Below are positions 27,831-35,659 of a stretch of DNA of 64,000 bases, piece by piece; the stretch's first letter is position 1, and the number at the start of each line of letters is the position of its first letter. The notes under the pieces are model-generated. The model was not told the origin of the DNA, did not search any database, and was given only the letters and a program-made list of their open reading frames with translations. The position numbers were made by a program, and so were the translations under genes. The stretch comes from Phytohabitans flavus (lineage in GTDB: Bacteria; Actinomycetota; Actinomycetes; Mycobacteriales; Micromonosporaceae): contig NZ_AP022870.1 of the NCBI RefSeq assembly GCF_011764545.1, forward strand, positions 2,340,001-2,404,000, in the 5' to 3' direction.

Positions 27831-29290
27831 GCCGCGACAAGGCCCCGATCCGGGTCGCCATCATCGGCGCCGGGTTGGGCGGCATCGCGGCGGCCGTCAA
27901 GCTCCGCCAGCGGACCTCGGCCAGCTTCGTCATCTTCGAGCAGTCGGCCGGCGTCGGCGGTACCTGGTTCGACAACCGGTACCCCGGCTGCGAAGTGGAT
28001 GTGCACTCGCACGCGTACTCGTTCTCGTTCCTCAAGTACGACTGGCCGCGTACCCACGCCACCCAGCCGGAGCTGCTCGCGTACGCCGAGCACGTGGTCG
28101 AGCGGTTCGGGCTCACCCCACACCTCCGCCTGAACACCCGCGTCACCGACCTGGTGTGGGAGGAGTCGAGCGACTGCTACGTACTGTCCACAGAGCACGG
28201 TGACAGCGAGGAGTTCGACGTCGTCATCTCCGCGCTGGGACTGCTCAGCGTGCCGAGGTACCCGGAGTGGCCGGGGCTCGACACCTTCGCCGGGCCGTGC
28301 TTCCACACCTCGCGCTGGGAGGAGCACGACCTCACCGGCAAGTCCGTCGCGGTGGTGGGCACCGGGTCCACCGCCGTGCAGATTGTCCCGGCGATCGCGC
28401 CGAAAGCCGACAAGGTCTACGTCTTCCAGCGCGAACCCGGCTGGATCGAGCCCAAGCACGAGCGTGACTTCAGCCCCACGGAGCGGTGGTGGTACCGCAA
28501 CGTACCGCTCGCCCAGCGGGCACACCGGGCCTGGATCTTCCACCAGGGCAACCGGCGGTTCAAGGGGTACGACACCGGATCCCAGCGGCAGCGGCGGATG
28601 CGCGACGTGTGCCAGCGGTTTATCGCGGAGAGCATCGAGGATCCGGCGACGCGGGCGGCGGTCACCCCGGACTACCCGTGGGGGTGCAAGCGGCCGGTCA
28701 TCTCCTCCACCTTCTACCCGTCGCTCAACCGCGACAACGTGGAGCTTGTGCCGCACGCGGTGAGCCGCGTGACCCCGACCGGCGTGGTCGACGCGACCGG
28801 GACCACCCGCGACATCGACGTGCTGGTCCTGAGCACCGGCTTCCAGCCGACGCGCTTTCTGGCCAGCATCGACGTCAAGGGTCGCGACGGGCGCAGCATC
28901 CACGACGCCTGGCGGGAACGGGCCAGCGCCTTCATGGGCATCACCGTGCCCGGCTTCCCGAACTTCTTCATCCTCTATGGACCCAACACCAACGGCGGAG
29001 TGTCCATCATCGCCCAGCTGGAGCGGCAGGCCGAGGTCGTCGTGGGCGCCGTGCGGCGCCTGGCCCGCGGCCGGCGCCGCAGCATCGACACGAAGCCCGA
29101 GGCGGCGCGGCGCTTCGTCGCGTGGGTAGACCGCCGGCTCGCCACGAACGCCTCGGCCATGGAGTCCGGCTGCCACAACTACTACCACGACCCGGCCGGA
29201 CACAACGTGACGCAGTGGCCAGGCGGCCACCTCGCCTACGCGATCGCCACCCGCGTCATCGCCCGCTTCGGCCTCCGCACCCGAAGCTAG
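27827..29290 (+). CDS. Type I Baeyer-Villiger-like flavin monooxygenase
   Basis: A 487-residue FAD/NADPH monooxygenase. The FAD site is VAIIGAGLGGIAAAVKL at residues 9-25. The Baeyer-Villiger fingerprint FxGxxxHxxxW is exact at residues 154-164 (FAGPCFHTSRW). The NADPH site is VAVVGTGSTAVQIVPAIAP. Near the end are LSTGFQPTRFL and FILYGPNTNGG, both normal for the family. It would turn a ketone into an ester or lactone, which the lactone-type hydrolases of this island could then open. ATG 27827 overlaps the bicupin stop. Last gene of the operon. Confidence 0.93.
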   Translation: MSRDKAPIRVAIIGAGLGGIAAAVKLRQRTSASFVIFEQSAGVGGTWFDNRYPGCEVDVHSHAYSFSFLKYDWPRTHATQPELLAYAEHVVERFGLTPHLRLNTRVTDLVWEESSDCYVLSTEHGDSEEFDVVISALGLLSVPRYPEWPGLDTFAGPCFHTSRWEEHDLTGKSVAVVGTGSTAVQIVPAIAPKADKVYVFQREPGWIEPKHERDFSPTERWWYRNVPLAQRAHRAWIFHQGNRRFKGYDTGSQRQRRMRDVCQRFIAESIEDPATRAAVTPDYPWGCKRPVISSTFYPSLNRDNVELVPHAVSRVTPTGVVDATGTTRDIDVLVLSTGFQPTRFLASIDVKGRDGRSIHDAWRERASAFMGITVPGFPNFFILYGPNTNGGVSIIAQLERQAEVVVGAVRRLARGRRRSIDTKPEAARRFVAWVDRRLATNASAMESGCHNYYHDPAGHNVTQWPGGHLAYAIATRVIARFGLRTRS

Positions 29291-29925
29291 AGAGCGCTTG
29301 GAGTTAGGGCGGCCTCGGCGTCTTGTCGCGGATAAAGATCCAAACCCAAGGAAATCGAGCTACCGCGATGTCCGTGGTGGTCCAGACCGTCGCTCCCGCG
29401 GCCTCACCCTTCGCGGTTGGGCAAGCTGACCCCTGGGTCGTGGTCGGCCGACCACGACCGTCGCTGCCGGGTCCGCGCTCCAAGCCCAACCTTGATCTGC
29501 TGTCTGGCAGATCGTGGTACAGAGTTGCTCCTGGAGGGGCGGTTGGGTACCAAGATCTCTCGCGTTCGGAGTAGGTAAGCGGAGCGAATGCGCCTGCGCA
29601 CCCACCTTTGGTCCCGGTCGGGGTTGGGGTTGGGCTTGGACCGCGGACGTGGCAGCGGAGGTCGGGGGTTTCGGGGAGCGCTAGCGAGCCGCCGACCGCA
29701 GCGGTGCCCGCGGGAGCATACGGTCTGCGACTGGCGCGGACCGGGGCAAATACCGATCTTAAGAGGGCGCGGGGGTTGGGTGTGCGCGCTGGTCGCATTT
29801 GCCCTGCTTTCCTCCCGGGAAGCGCTATGCGTCTGGCTCTTGGGCGGGGGCCGCTTCCTCTGGGAAAGCAGAGCAGGCCAGGGGTAGCCTTTCCTCAACA
29901 TCCACCCGGTCTGAGGAAGCGCGCG
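29291..29925. repeat. Intergenic repeat region: repeat A copy 3 (29357-29420), 24-bp palindrome (29436-29459), hairpin (29509-29558), element B copy 2 (about 29626-29762)
   Basis: 635 bases before the SARP gene. It is the second long copy of the element seen at 3782-4132, with the same order of parts. The palindrome at 29436-29459 (half GGTCGTGGTCGG) is perfect. The hairpin arms AGATCGTGGTAC and GTACCAAGATCT differ at one base. Element B ends with GATCTTAAGA. The SARP promoter must lie in or after element B. No gene is supported. Confidence 0.72.
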
Positions 29926-32900
29926 ATGGCCGAGGCCTCCGCCTCACGACGAAGCGTCGAAACCGAACCGACGCTCGCCGTACCCGCTGCTGCCGGGCCC
30001 GTGGCCGGTCCAGGGGGTGGCGGCGCTTCGCTGACCGTCCAGGTCCTCGGTCCCTTGCGTGTGTGGCGTGACGGCGTCGAGGTCGACACCGGACCGCGGC
30101 AGCAGACCTACCTGCTGGCCCTGCTGCTGATGCGTGCGGGTCGACCGGTGAGCCCTTCTGAGCTCATCGACCTCATCTGGGACGACAGCATGCCGACGTC
30201 GGCGTTGAACATCGTTCAGAAATATGTCGGGACGTTGCGACGGCTGCTCGAACCGGACCTGCCCGCGCGGGCGGCCGGCTCCTACCTCCACCGCCGCAGC
30301 GGCGGCTACCAGTTCGACGACAGCCACGTGGCACTCGACCTGACTGAGTTTCGCCAGCTCCTCGGCCTGGCCCGCGCCGCACTGGACGCTCAGCGGTTCG
30401 AGGAGGGAGCCGATGCTTACGGAGAGGCTTTGTCGCGGTGGCGAGGGTCCGCGGGCGACGGGCTGGCCGTCAGCGCCACCGCTGGCCCCCTCTTCGCCTC
30501 CGTCAACCGCGAGCTGCTCGACGCCTGCGTCGAGGCCGCTCGCGTTATCGTGCCTCGCGGTCGTGCCGCACGCATCTTGCAACCCCTGCGGCTAGCCGCA
30601 TGGATCGAGCCCTTCGACGAGACCATCCAGGCGACGCTCATGACCACCCTGGCAGCGTCGGGACAGCAGGCGGAGGCCCTGTCCGTGTTCGACACGGTGC
30701 GCGCACGGCTGGCCGACGAGCTGGGCATAGATCCCGGTCCGGCGCTTCGCGAGGCGCACCGACACGTCCTTCAGCAAGCCGAGGCTGTCTTTACACCACG
30801 CTCCGCCGGTCTTCCTCCCGAAGCCTCGCCCAGATCTGAGTCCGGCGTGCGCTCCACAGCCGGAGCGCGGGAACGTTCCGGCAGTCAGTCCGATCGTCTG
30901 GTGGGTCGACAGGAGGAACTTGCCCTCCTCCGTCATGCCGTCGAGTCTGCCACCCTCGCCGGGGCGAGGATCGTCCTCGTCGAGGGTCCACCAGGGGTGG
31001 GCAAGAGTCGGTTGGTCGCCGAAGTCACCGACGAGGCCGCTGCGAACGGTGCTTTTGTGGTCTGGGGTCGATGCCACGAGGGCGAAGGCACTCCGTCGAT
31101 GTGGCCCTGGGTCCAGATTGTCGAGGCCCTGATCGCGGCACTGCCTGAGGACGATCGGGCGCGTTGGACCGCCGAACTTGGCGGCCTGCTACAGCACCCC
31201 GCACACCGTGCCGAAGTCCTGGCGCGGCCCGATGCCAGAGCGCAGTTCCGTTTGTACAGCAACGTCGTCGCACTGTTCAGCGCGGTCGCCGCACGCCAGC
31301 CTTTGGTCGTGGTCGTGGACGACCTTCACTGGGCAGACCAGTCCTCGCTTCAACTCTTCGCACACCTGGCCGAGTCGCTCCCGGCCAGCAGCGTGTTGAT
31401 GGGCACCCTACGCGGCCACGCACCGACACCCAGTCAACACGTGCGGCGCATGCTGGCGGCGGTCGCGCGCCAAGACCGCCACCGACGCATCGCTCTTGGT
31501 CCCCTCGACCCATCCGATGTCGCCGAGCTGGTCCGCCAGGAGACTGGTCAGTCTCCGAGTCCCGGCGTCGCGCGGAGCATTCAGGCCCGCACCGAGGGCA
31601 ACCCGCTGTTCGTCCGCGAGCTCGCGAGGTTTTTGGCCGAAGAGAACCACCTGTTTGACCAGGCGGCAGCCCAAGCCGCCGTCCCGGCCACGGTACGCGA
31701 CATCGTCCGCGACCGGACGAGCAAGCTCGACGAGGGAGACCGTCGCCTGATCGACATCGCGGCCCTGATGGGCCGCGACATCGACGCCCGCCTGTTGGCG
31801 AGCGCATCCGACCTCGACGTGTCGCAGTGCCTCACTCGCCTAGAGGCCCTCGAGGAGCTTGGCTTGGTCGAGGTGACCTCCGGCTACCTGGGTGACTGGC
31901 GGTTCGTGCACGATCTCGTCCGCGAGTCGGTAGCCCGCTCGACCACACGATCGGATGCGAGCCAATTCCATCTGCGGATCGCGGCCGCGCTCGCGCAGAT
32001 CCAGGAACCAGCCGAGCGCCATGGTGAGGCACTCGCCCACCACCTGTGCTCGGCGGGCCCGCTCGCCGAGCCGAAGCAGACGGCGCAAGCACTCGTCGTC
32101 GCGGCCCGCATCGCGACAAGACGATCCGCCTACGAGACCGCGGAGAAGCACCTCGACACCGCGACCCGCATCGCACGCGGCGCCGGACTCCTCGACCTCG
32201 AGCTGACCGCGCTCACCGAGCTGACGGCCATCGCGGGTATCCACGCCGGCTTCGTCGGAGCCACTATGGACCATCTGGACCGCGCCGAGGAGGTCGCGCG
32301 GTCGCTCGGCCAGGAACGAGAGGCTATCGGCTTCCTCTTCTCCCGCTTCCTGGCTCACGCCCAGGGCATCCAGCTCGACGCCGCTGGGCGCCTCGCGCGC
32401 CGACTGCTGGATTATGGCCGGCGCTCCTCGGACCCTGTCGTCCGGGCTTCCGGCCATCACGCGTGGGGAGTGCACCAGTGGAGTTCGGGCAACGTCGGTG
32501 AGGCATATCGAAACCTGAGCCAGTCAGATGCGCTCATCCGTGCCCATCGAGACGCCGAGCCGCTGCGACACCGTCTTCAGATGATGACGCCGGTCATGTT
32601 AGCGCTCAACACCGCGCTGCGCGGCGACCTTGTCGCCGCGCGCGAGCTTTTCGACGTGGTGGAGTTCGGCGCTGGCGACGACCCCTATGCCATCAGCATC
32701 TGGGGCTCGTTCGCGGTCACCGCGGCCGCCGCCGCGGGAGACTTCGCCTGGGCGCTTTGGACGGCTGAGAAGGCGATCAGCGCTGACCCGGACTTCTCCT
32801 TCACATTCTCCGGCAGCTACCCACGGCTCGCGAGGCACTGGGCGACGGCCATGTCCGGCGGTGACCCGGTCACGCCGGCCATCGAGATGGAGCGCATTAT

Positions 32901-33258
32901 CGAGGCCACACTGGTCGACCCACCTCGATCGAACCTAGCCACGTGGTACGCGCTTCTCGCCGAGGTCCAGCTTCGCGCCGGCGATCTCTCCGCCGCCATG
33001 ACCGCGTTGGACAAGGCCGAGACGTTCATCGACACGTACGGCGAACGATATGCGGAGGGCTTGGTCATCCTCATCCGCGCGAAGGCATTCCGAGCCGGCG
33101 GCGACGTCCAGTCCGCCGTGCGCGCCGCCCATCGAGCGCTCACCCTTGCGCAGGAGCGCGGAGCCCACCTTTTCGCCACGCGCGCCAACGACTTGCTCGC
33201 CGAACTCCCCGGCGGCGGGTCCCTACGAGGGGACGATGCTGGGGTGGCCGGCGGCTAG
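29926..33258 (+). CDS. AfsR/SARP-family transcriptional regulator with AAA ATPase and TPR regions
   Basis: A 1110-residue regulator. Residues about 35-130 are the winged-helix DNA-binding domain (LTVQVLGPLRVWRDGVEVDTGPRQQTYLLALLLMRAG) and about 130-285 the BTAD activation domain (VALDLTEFRQLLGLARAAL... DELGIDPGPALREAHRHVL). An AAA/NB-ARC-like domain follows with Walker A VEGPPGVGKSR (about 350-360) and Walker B VVVVDDLHWADQSS; the last 500 residues are TPR-like helices. ATG 29926 has GAGGAAG upstream. Codon usage looks slightly less GC-biased than neighbours. Its targets are not evident; no biosynthetic cluster is adjacent. Confidence 0.93.
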   Translation: MAEASASRRSVETEPTLAVPAAAGPVAGPGGGGASLTVQVLGPLRVWRDGVEVDTGPRQQTYLLALLLMRAGRPVSPSELIDLIWDDSMPTSALNIVQKYVGTLRRLLEPDLPARAAGSYLHRRSGGYQFDDSHVALDLTEFRQLLGLARAALDAQRFEEGADAYGEALSRWRGSAGDGLAVSATAGPLFASVNRELLDACVEAARVIVPRGRAARILQPLRLAAWIEPFDETIQATLMTTLAASGQQAEALSVFDTVRARLADELGIDPGPALREAHRHVLQQAEAVFTPRSAGLPPEASPRSESGVRSTAGARERSGSQSDRLVGRQEELALLRHAVESATLAGARIVLVEGPPGVGKSRLVAEVTDEAAANGAFVVWGRCHEGEGTPSMWPWVQIVEALIAALPEDDRARWTAELGGLLQHPAHRAEVLARPDARAQFRLYSNVVALFSAVAARQPLVVVVDDLHWADQSSLQLFAHLAESLPASSVLMGTLRGHAPTPSQHVRRMLAAVARQDRHRRIALGPLDPSDVAELVRQETGQSPSPGVARSIQARTEGNPLFVRELARFLAEENHLFDQAAAQAAVPATVRDIVRDRTSKLDEGDRRLIDIAALMGRDIDARLLASASDLDVSQCLTRLEALEELGLVEVTSGYLGDWRFVHDLVRESVARSTTRSDASQFHLRIAAALAQIQEPAERHGEALAHHLCSAGPLAEPKQTAQALVVAARIATRRSAYETAEKHLDTATRIARGAGLLDLELTALTELTAIAGIHAGFVGATMDHLDRAEEVARSLGQEREAIGFLFSRFLAHAQGIQLDAAGRLARRLLDYGRRSSDPVVRASGHHAWGVHQWSSGNVGEAYRNLSQSDALIRAHRDAEPLRHRLQMMTPVMLALNTALRGDLVAARELFDVVEFGAGDDPYAISIWGSFAVTAAAAAGDFAWALWTAEKAISADPDFSFTFSGSYPRLARHWATAMSGGDPVTPAIEMERIIEATLVDPPRSNLATWYALLAEVQLRAGDLSAAMTALDKAETFIDTYGERYAEGLVILIRAKAFRAGGDVQSAVRAAHRALTLAQERGAHLFATRANDLLAELPGGGSLRGDDAGVAGG

Positions 33259-34071
33259 CGAGATCTCGGCGATGTGCAGCTCGCCGTCCACTGTGGCGGT
33301 GGGGAAGCGGTCCCACACGGCCGGCTCGTGAAACGGCAGGATTCGCCGGGTCTCCCGGCCTACGCTCTCCAGCAGCCCGTCGGCGAAGTCGAGCCACGTC
33401 GTGGCGCTGCCGGTGCTCATCGCGATGGGTACGAGGACGCCGTCGCCGCGCAAGCCTTCGACGTTTTCGTAGCTGTACACGTTGTCGCCGGCGAACACCC
33501 ACGGCCCGTCCACCTCGTTGGTGACCGCGACCACCTGCGAGCCCGCGGTGTGGGTGTCGTACGCCGGGCGCAGCTCGATGCCCGGCGCGACCTCGAACGT
33601 ACCCTCGACGAGCGTCGACCGCCTCGCCGCCAGCCGCTGCGGCAGGTCGGCCTGGCTGAACCGGGTCAGGAACTCGAACCGGCCGGGGCGGGCGGCCGCG
33701 GCCAGGTAGCGGTCGATCTCCCGCCGCTGGATGTAGACGTGTGCGTCGGGGAACGCGTCGACGCAGCCGGCGTGGTCGAAGTGGTTGTGGGTCAACAGGA
33801 TCGTGTCGACCTGCTCGGGCTGTACGCCCACCGCGGCGAGCATGTCGACCGGCGCCCGCCACCGGGTGTAGCCGTACTTGGCGGTGAGCCTGTCGTAGAC
33901 GGTCTGGTCGACAAATCCGGTGTCCACCAGCACGCAGCGGTCGGCCGAGCGGACAAGCCCGAAGCAGTACGGCATCCGCCGGTGCCCCTCGTTGGGCTGG
34001 GCGGCGAAGATGTTGCTGGCCGGAAAGCGGTCGACGAAGCCGTACTCGAGGATCCAGATGGAGTAGTTCAC
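33223..34071 (-). CDS. MBL-fold metallohydrolase (lactonase-like), second in the window
   Basis: A 282-residue zinc hydrolase with LTHNHFDHAG (HxHxDH) near the centre, PAYDTHTAGSQ, FAGDNVYSYEN and the terminal ligand in LPFHEPAVWDRF. GTG 34071 overlaps the preceding CMD stop (GTGA). Its 3' end overlaps the end of the convergent SARP gene by 36 bases. Like the MBL gene at 18209, it travels with a CMD protein, so the two operons may do parallel chemistry. Confidence 0.92.
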   Translation of the reverse strand: MNYSIWILEYGFVDRFPASNIFAAQPNEGHRRMPYCFGLVRSADRCVLVDTGFVDQTVYDRLTAKYGYTRWRAPVDMLAAVGVQPEQVDTILLTHNHFDHAGCVDAFPDAHVYIQRREIDRYLAAAARPGRFEFLTRFSQADLPQRLAARRSTLVEGTFEVAPGIELRPAYDTHTAGSQVVAVTNEVDGPWVFAGDNVYSYENVEGLRGDGVLVPIAMSTGSATTWLDFADGLLESVGRETRRILPFHEPAVWDRFPTATVDGELHIAEISLAAGHPSIVPS

Positions 34072-34640
34072 GGCGCGACCGCCGGCGGTTGTACGTCGAA
34101 GACGGCCAGCTGCAAGGCGACCATCGTGTAGTAGCCGATGAGCGTGACCAGCTCGAAGAGCTCCACCTCGCCGAGCACGCCGGCCGCGTCCCGAAACTCG
34201 CCGTCGTCCAGCGTGCCGTGGTCGAGGATCCGCCGCGTCGTACGGTAGACGCAAGCCTCCACATCGGACATCCCAGCCGGCTCCTCGCCAGCGGCGAGCG
34301 CCGCCAGGTCGGCGTCGGTCAGGCCGGCCGCCGCGCCGGCTCGCGTGTGCGCGTACAGCTCGAACGGGCTGCGGTGGTGGTGGCCGGCGAGCAGGATCGC
34401 GATCTCGCAGGCCCGGGCGGGCAGCCGCGAGCCGAAGCGCACCGCACCGCCGATGTGCCGCAGCGCCTGACCGAACGTGGGGCTGAGGATCCAGACCGCG
34501 GGCGGGCCCTGGAGCCGGCCGTCCGCGCCGACGAGCCGGAACGGGCTGTCCGGCGCGGCGCGGGGTCCGGTGGCGTACCACTCGTACAGCTCTCGCTGGG
34601 CATCGGTCATGTCCGCGGGATCGAGGTCGTCGACTCTCAT
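34068..34640 (-). CDS. Carboxymuconolactone-decarboxylase-family protein, longer type
   Basis: A 190-residue CMD-family protein. Recognisable parts are DLDPADMTDAQRELYEWYATGPRA, SPTFGQALRHIGGAVRFGSRLPARACEIAILLAGHHHRSPFELYAHTRAGAAAGLTDADLAALAAGEEPAG and ELVTLIGYYTMVAL. There is no CxxC. ATG 34640 overlaps the preceding gene's stop (ATGA). Middle gene of a three-gene operon. Confidence 0.9.
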   Translation of the reverse strand: MRVDDLDPADMTDAQRELYEWYATGPRAAPDSPFRLVGADGRLQGPPAVWILSPTFGQALRHIGGAVRFGSRLPARACEIAILLAGHHHRSPFELYAHTRAGAAAGLTDADLAALAAGEEPAGMSDVEACVYRTTRRILDHGTLDDGEFRDAAGVLGEVELFELVTLIGYYTMVALQLAVFDVQPPAVAP

Positions 34641-35587
34641 ACCGGTACCCCCAGAAAGGCGCGCGGGTTGGCGGCCACCATCGTGGCGATCTGCTCGGCG
34701 GTCCAGCCGAGGTACGCGAGCTGCTCCACGAACATACGCAGGCACTCCGGCTCGGGCGGCACCCAGCGGGAGAACACGTCGGTGGTCAGGATCGCCCGCT
34801 CCGGCCCGACACCGGCCAGCGCCTCGTGCACGTCCCGGATCGTCAGGTGCCCGTCCGGATGTACCAGCGGCGCGTTGCAGAACTCGAGGTACGCGCCCAT
34901 GTCCACGAACTCGCGCAGCCGCGCCGCGTCCTTCGCGTAGTGCAGCGGGTGGGTGACCAGCAGCCGCTGTCCGATCCCCGCGCAGTACTCGGCGACCGCC
35001 CGGCTCTCCTCGACCGAGGCGTGACCGGTGGCCAGCGCGAGGCCGAGCGCGTGGCAGGCGTCGACGACTGCCCGCGCCCGGCCGGACAGGGCGCCCGTGG
35101 AGTCGCACAGCGCGATGGCGGTGCGGTCGTTGTACTCGCCGAACGACGGGGAGATACGGCGCAGCAGCATCGAGATGTACCCGTCGCGGGCGACGTCGGC
35201 GGCGGCGCCCCAGGTCGGGAGGAACACCACCCGCGCACCGTGTGCGGCGGCGAGCTCGACGACCGCGGGCTCCAGGCCGCCGGCGGGCGGGTTGAGGGTG
35301 ATGCTGCCGTAGACCGTGAACCCGGTCTCCGCCATCGCCCGCTGGACCGCCCCGGCCCGGTCCATTGTGGACCAGAGGTGGGACTTGAGGACCCACCCCG
35401 ACATCCCGTACGCGTGTGCCAGCCGGGCCACGTCGACGTCCGCGCCGCGGTTGGGCAACCCGGCCGACAGGTCCGGCTGCCCGTGCACGTGGACGTCGAT
35501 CGCGCCGCGCAGCAGGCGGTCGAACTCGTCCGGCTGAGCCGCCGGAAGAAGCACCTCGTCCACGCGATCCGGGCCCTTCGTCGACAC
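34637..35587 (-). CDS. DUF6282-type metal-dependent hydrolase (amidohydrolase-like)
   Basis: A 316-residue TIM-barrel-like hydrolase. AIDVHVHGQPD is the first metal motif, followed by KSHLWSTMDRA, VFLPTWGAAADV, ATGHASVEESRAV, LLVTHPLHYAKD and ILTTDVFSRWVPP (late Asp). GTG 35587 sits only 3 bases from the operator at 35591-35609 and has no ribosome site, so GTG 35563 (after AAGGG) may be the real start. First gene of the operon with the CMD and MBL genes. The DUF name is from memory of the family pattern. Confidence 0.85.
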   Translation of the reverse strand: MSTKGPDRVDEVLLPAAQPDEFDRLLRGAIDVHVHGQPDLSAGLPNRGADVDVARLAHAYGMSGWVLKSHLWSTMDRAGAVQRAMAETGFTVYGSITLNPPAGGLEPAVVELAAAHGARVVFLPTWGAAADVARDGYISMLLRRISPSFGEYNDRTAIALCDSTGALSGRARAVVDACHALGLALATGHASVEESRAVAEYCAGIGQRLLVTHPLHYAKDAARLREFVDMGAYLEFCNAPLVHPDGHLTIRDVHEALAGVGPERAILTTDVFSRWVPPEPECLRMFVEQLAYLGWTAEQIATMVAANPRAFLGVPV

Positions 35588-35590
35588 TGG

Positions 35591-35609
35591 TTGTATGACG
35601 ATCTTACAA
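35591..35609. promoter_or_regulatory. GntR2-type operator, site 4 (best match)
   Basis: TTGTATGACGATCTTACAA, flanked by GG and TCC, is a near-perfect inverted repeat (TTGTA-N9-TACAA). It lies immediately upstream of the DUF6282-CMD-MBL operon. Confidence 0.68.
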
Positions 35610-35659
35610 TCCAGTCAGCCGCCGAGGTCAACCGACCGCCGGTTACCGGCGGCGGCGCG

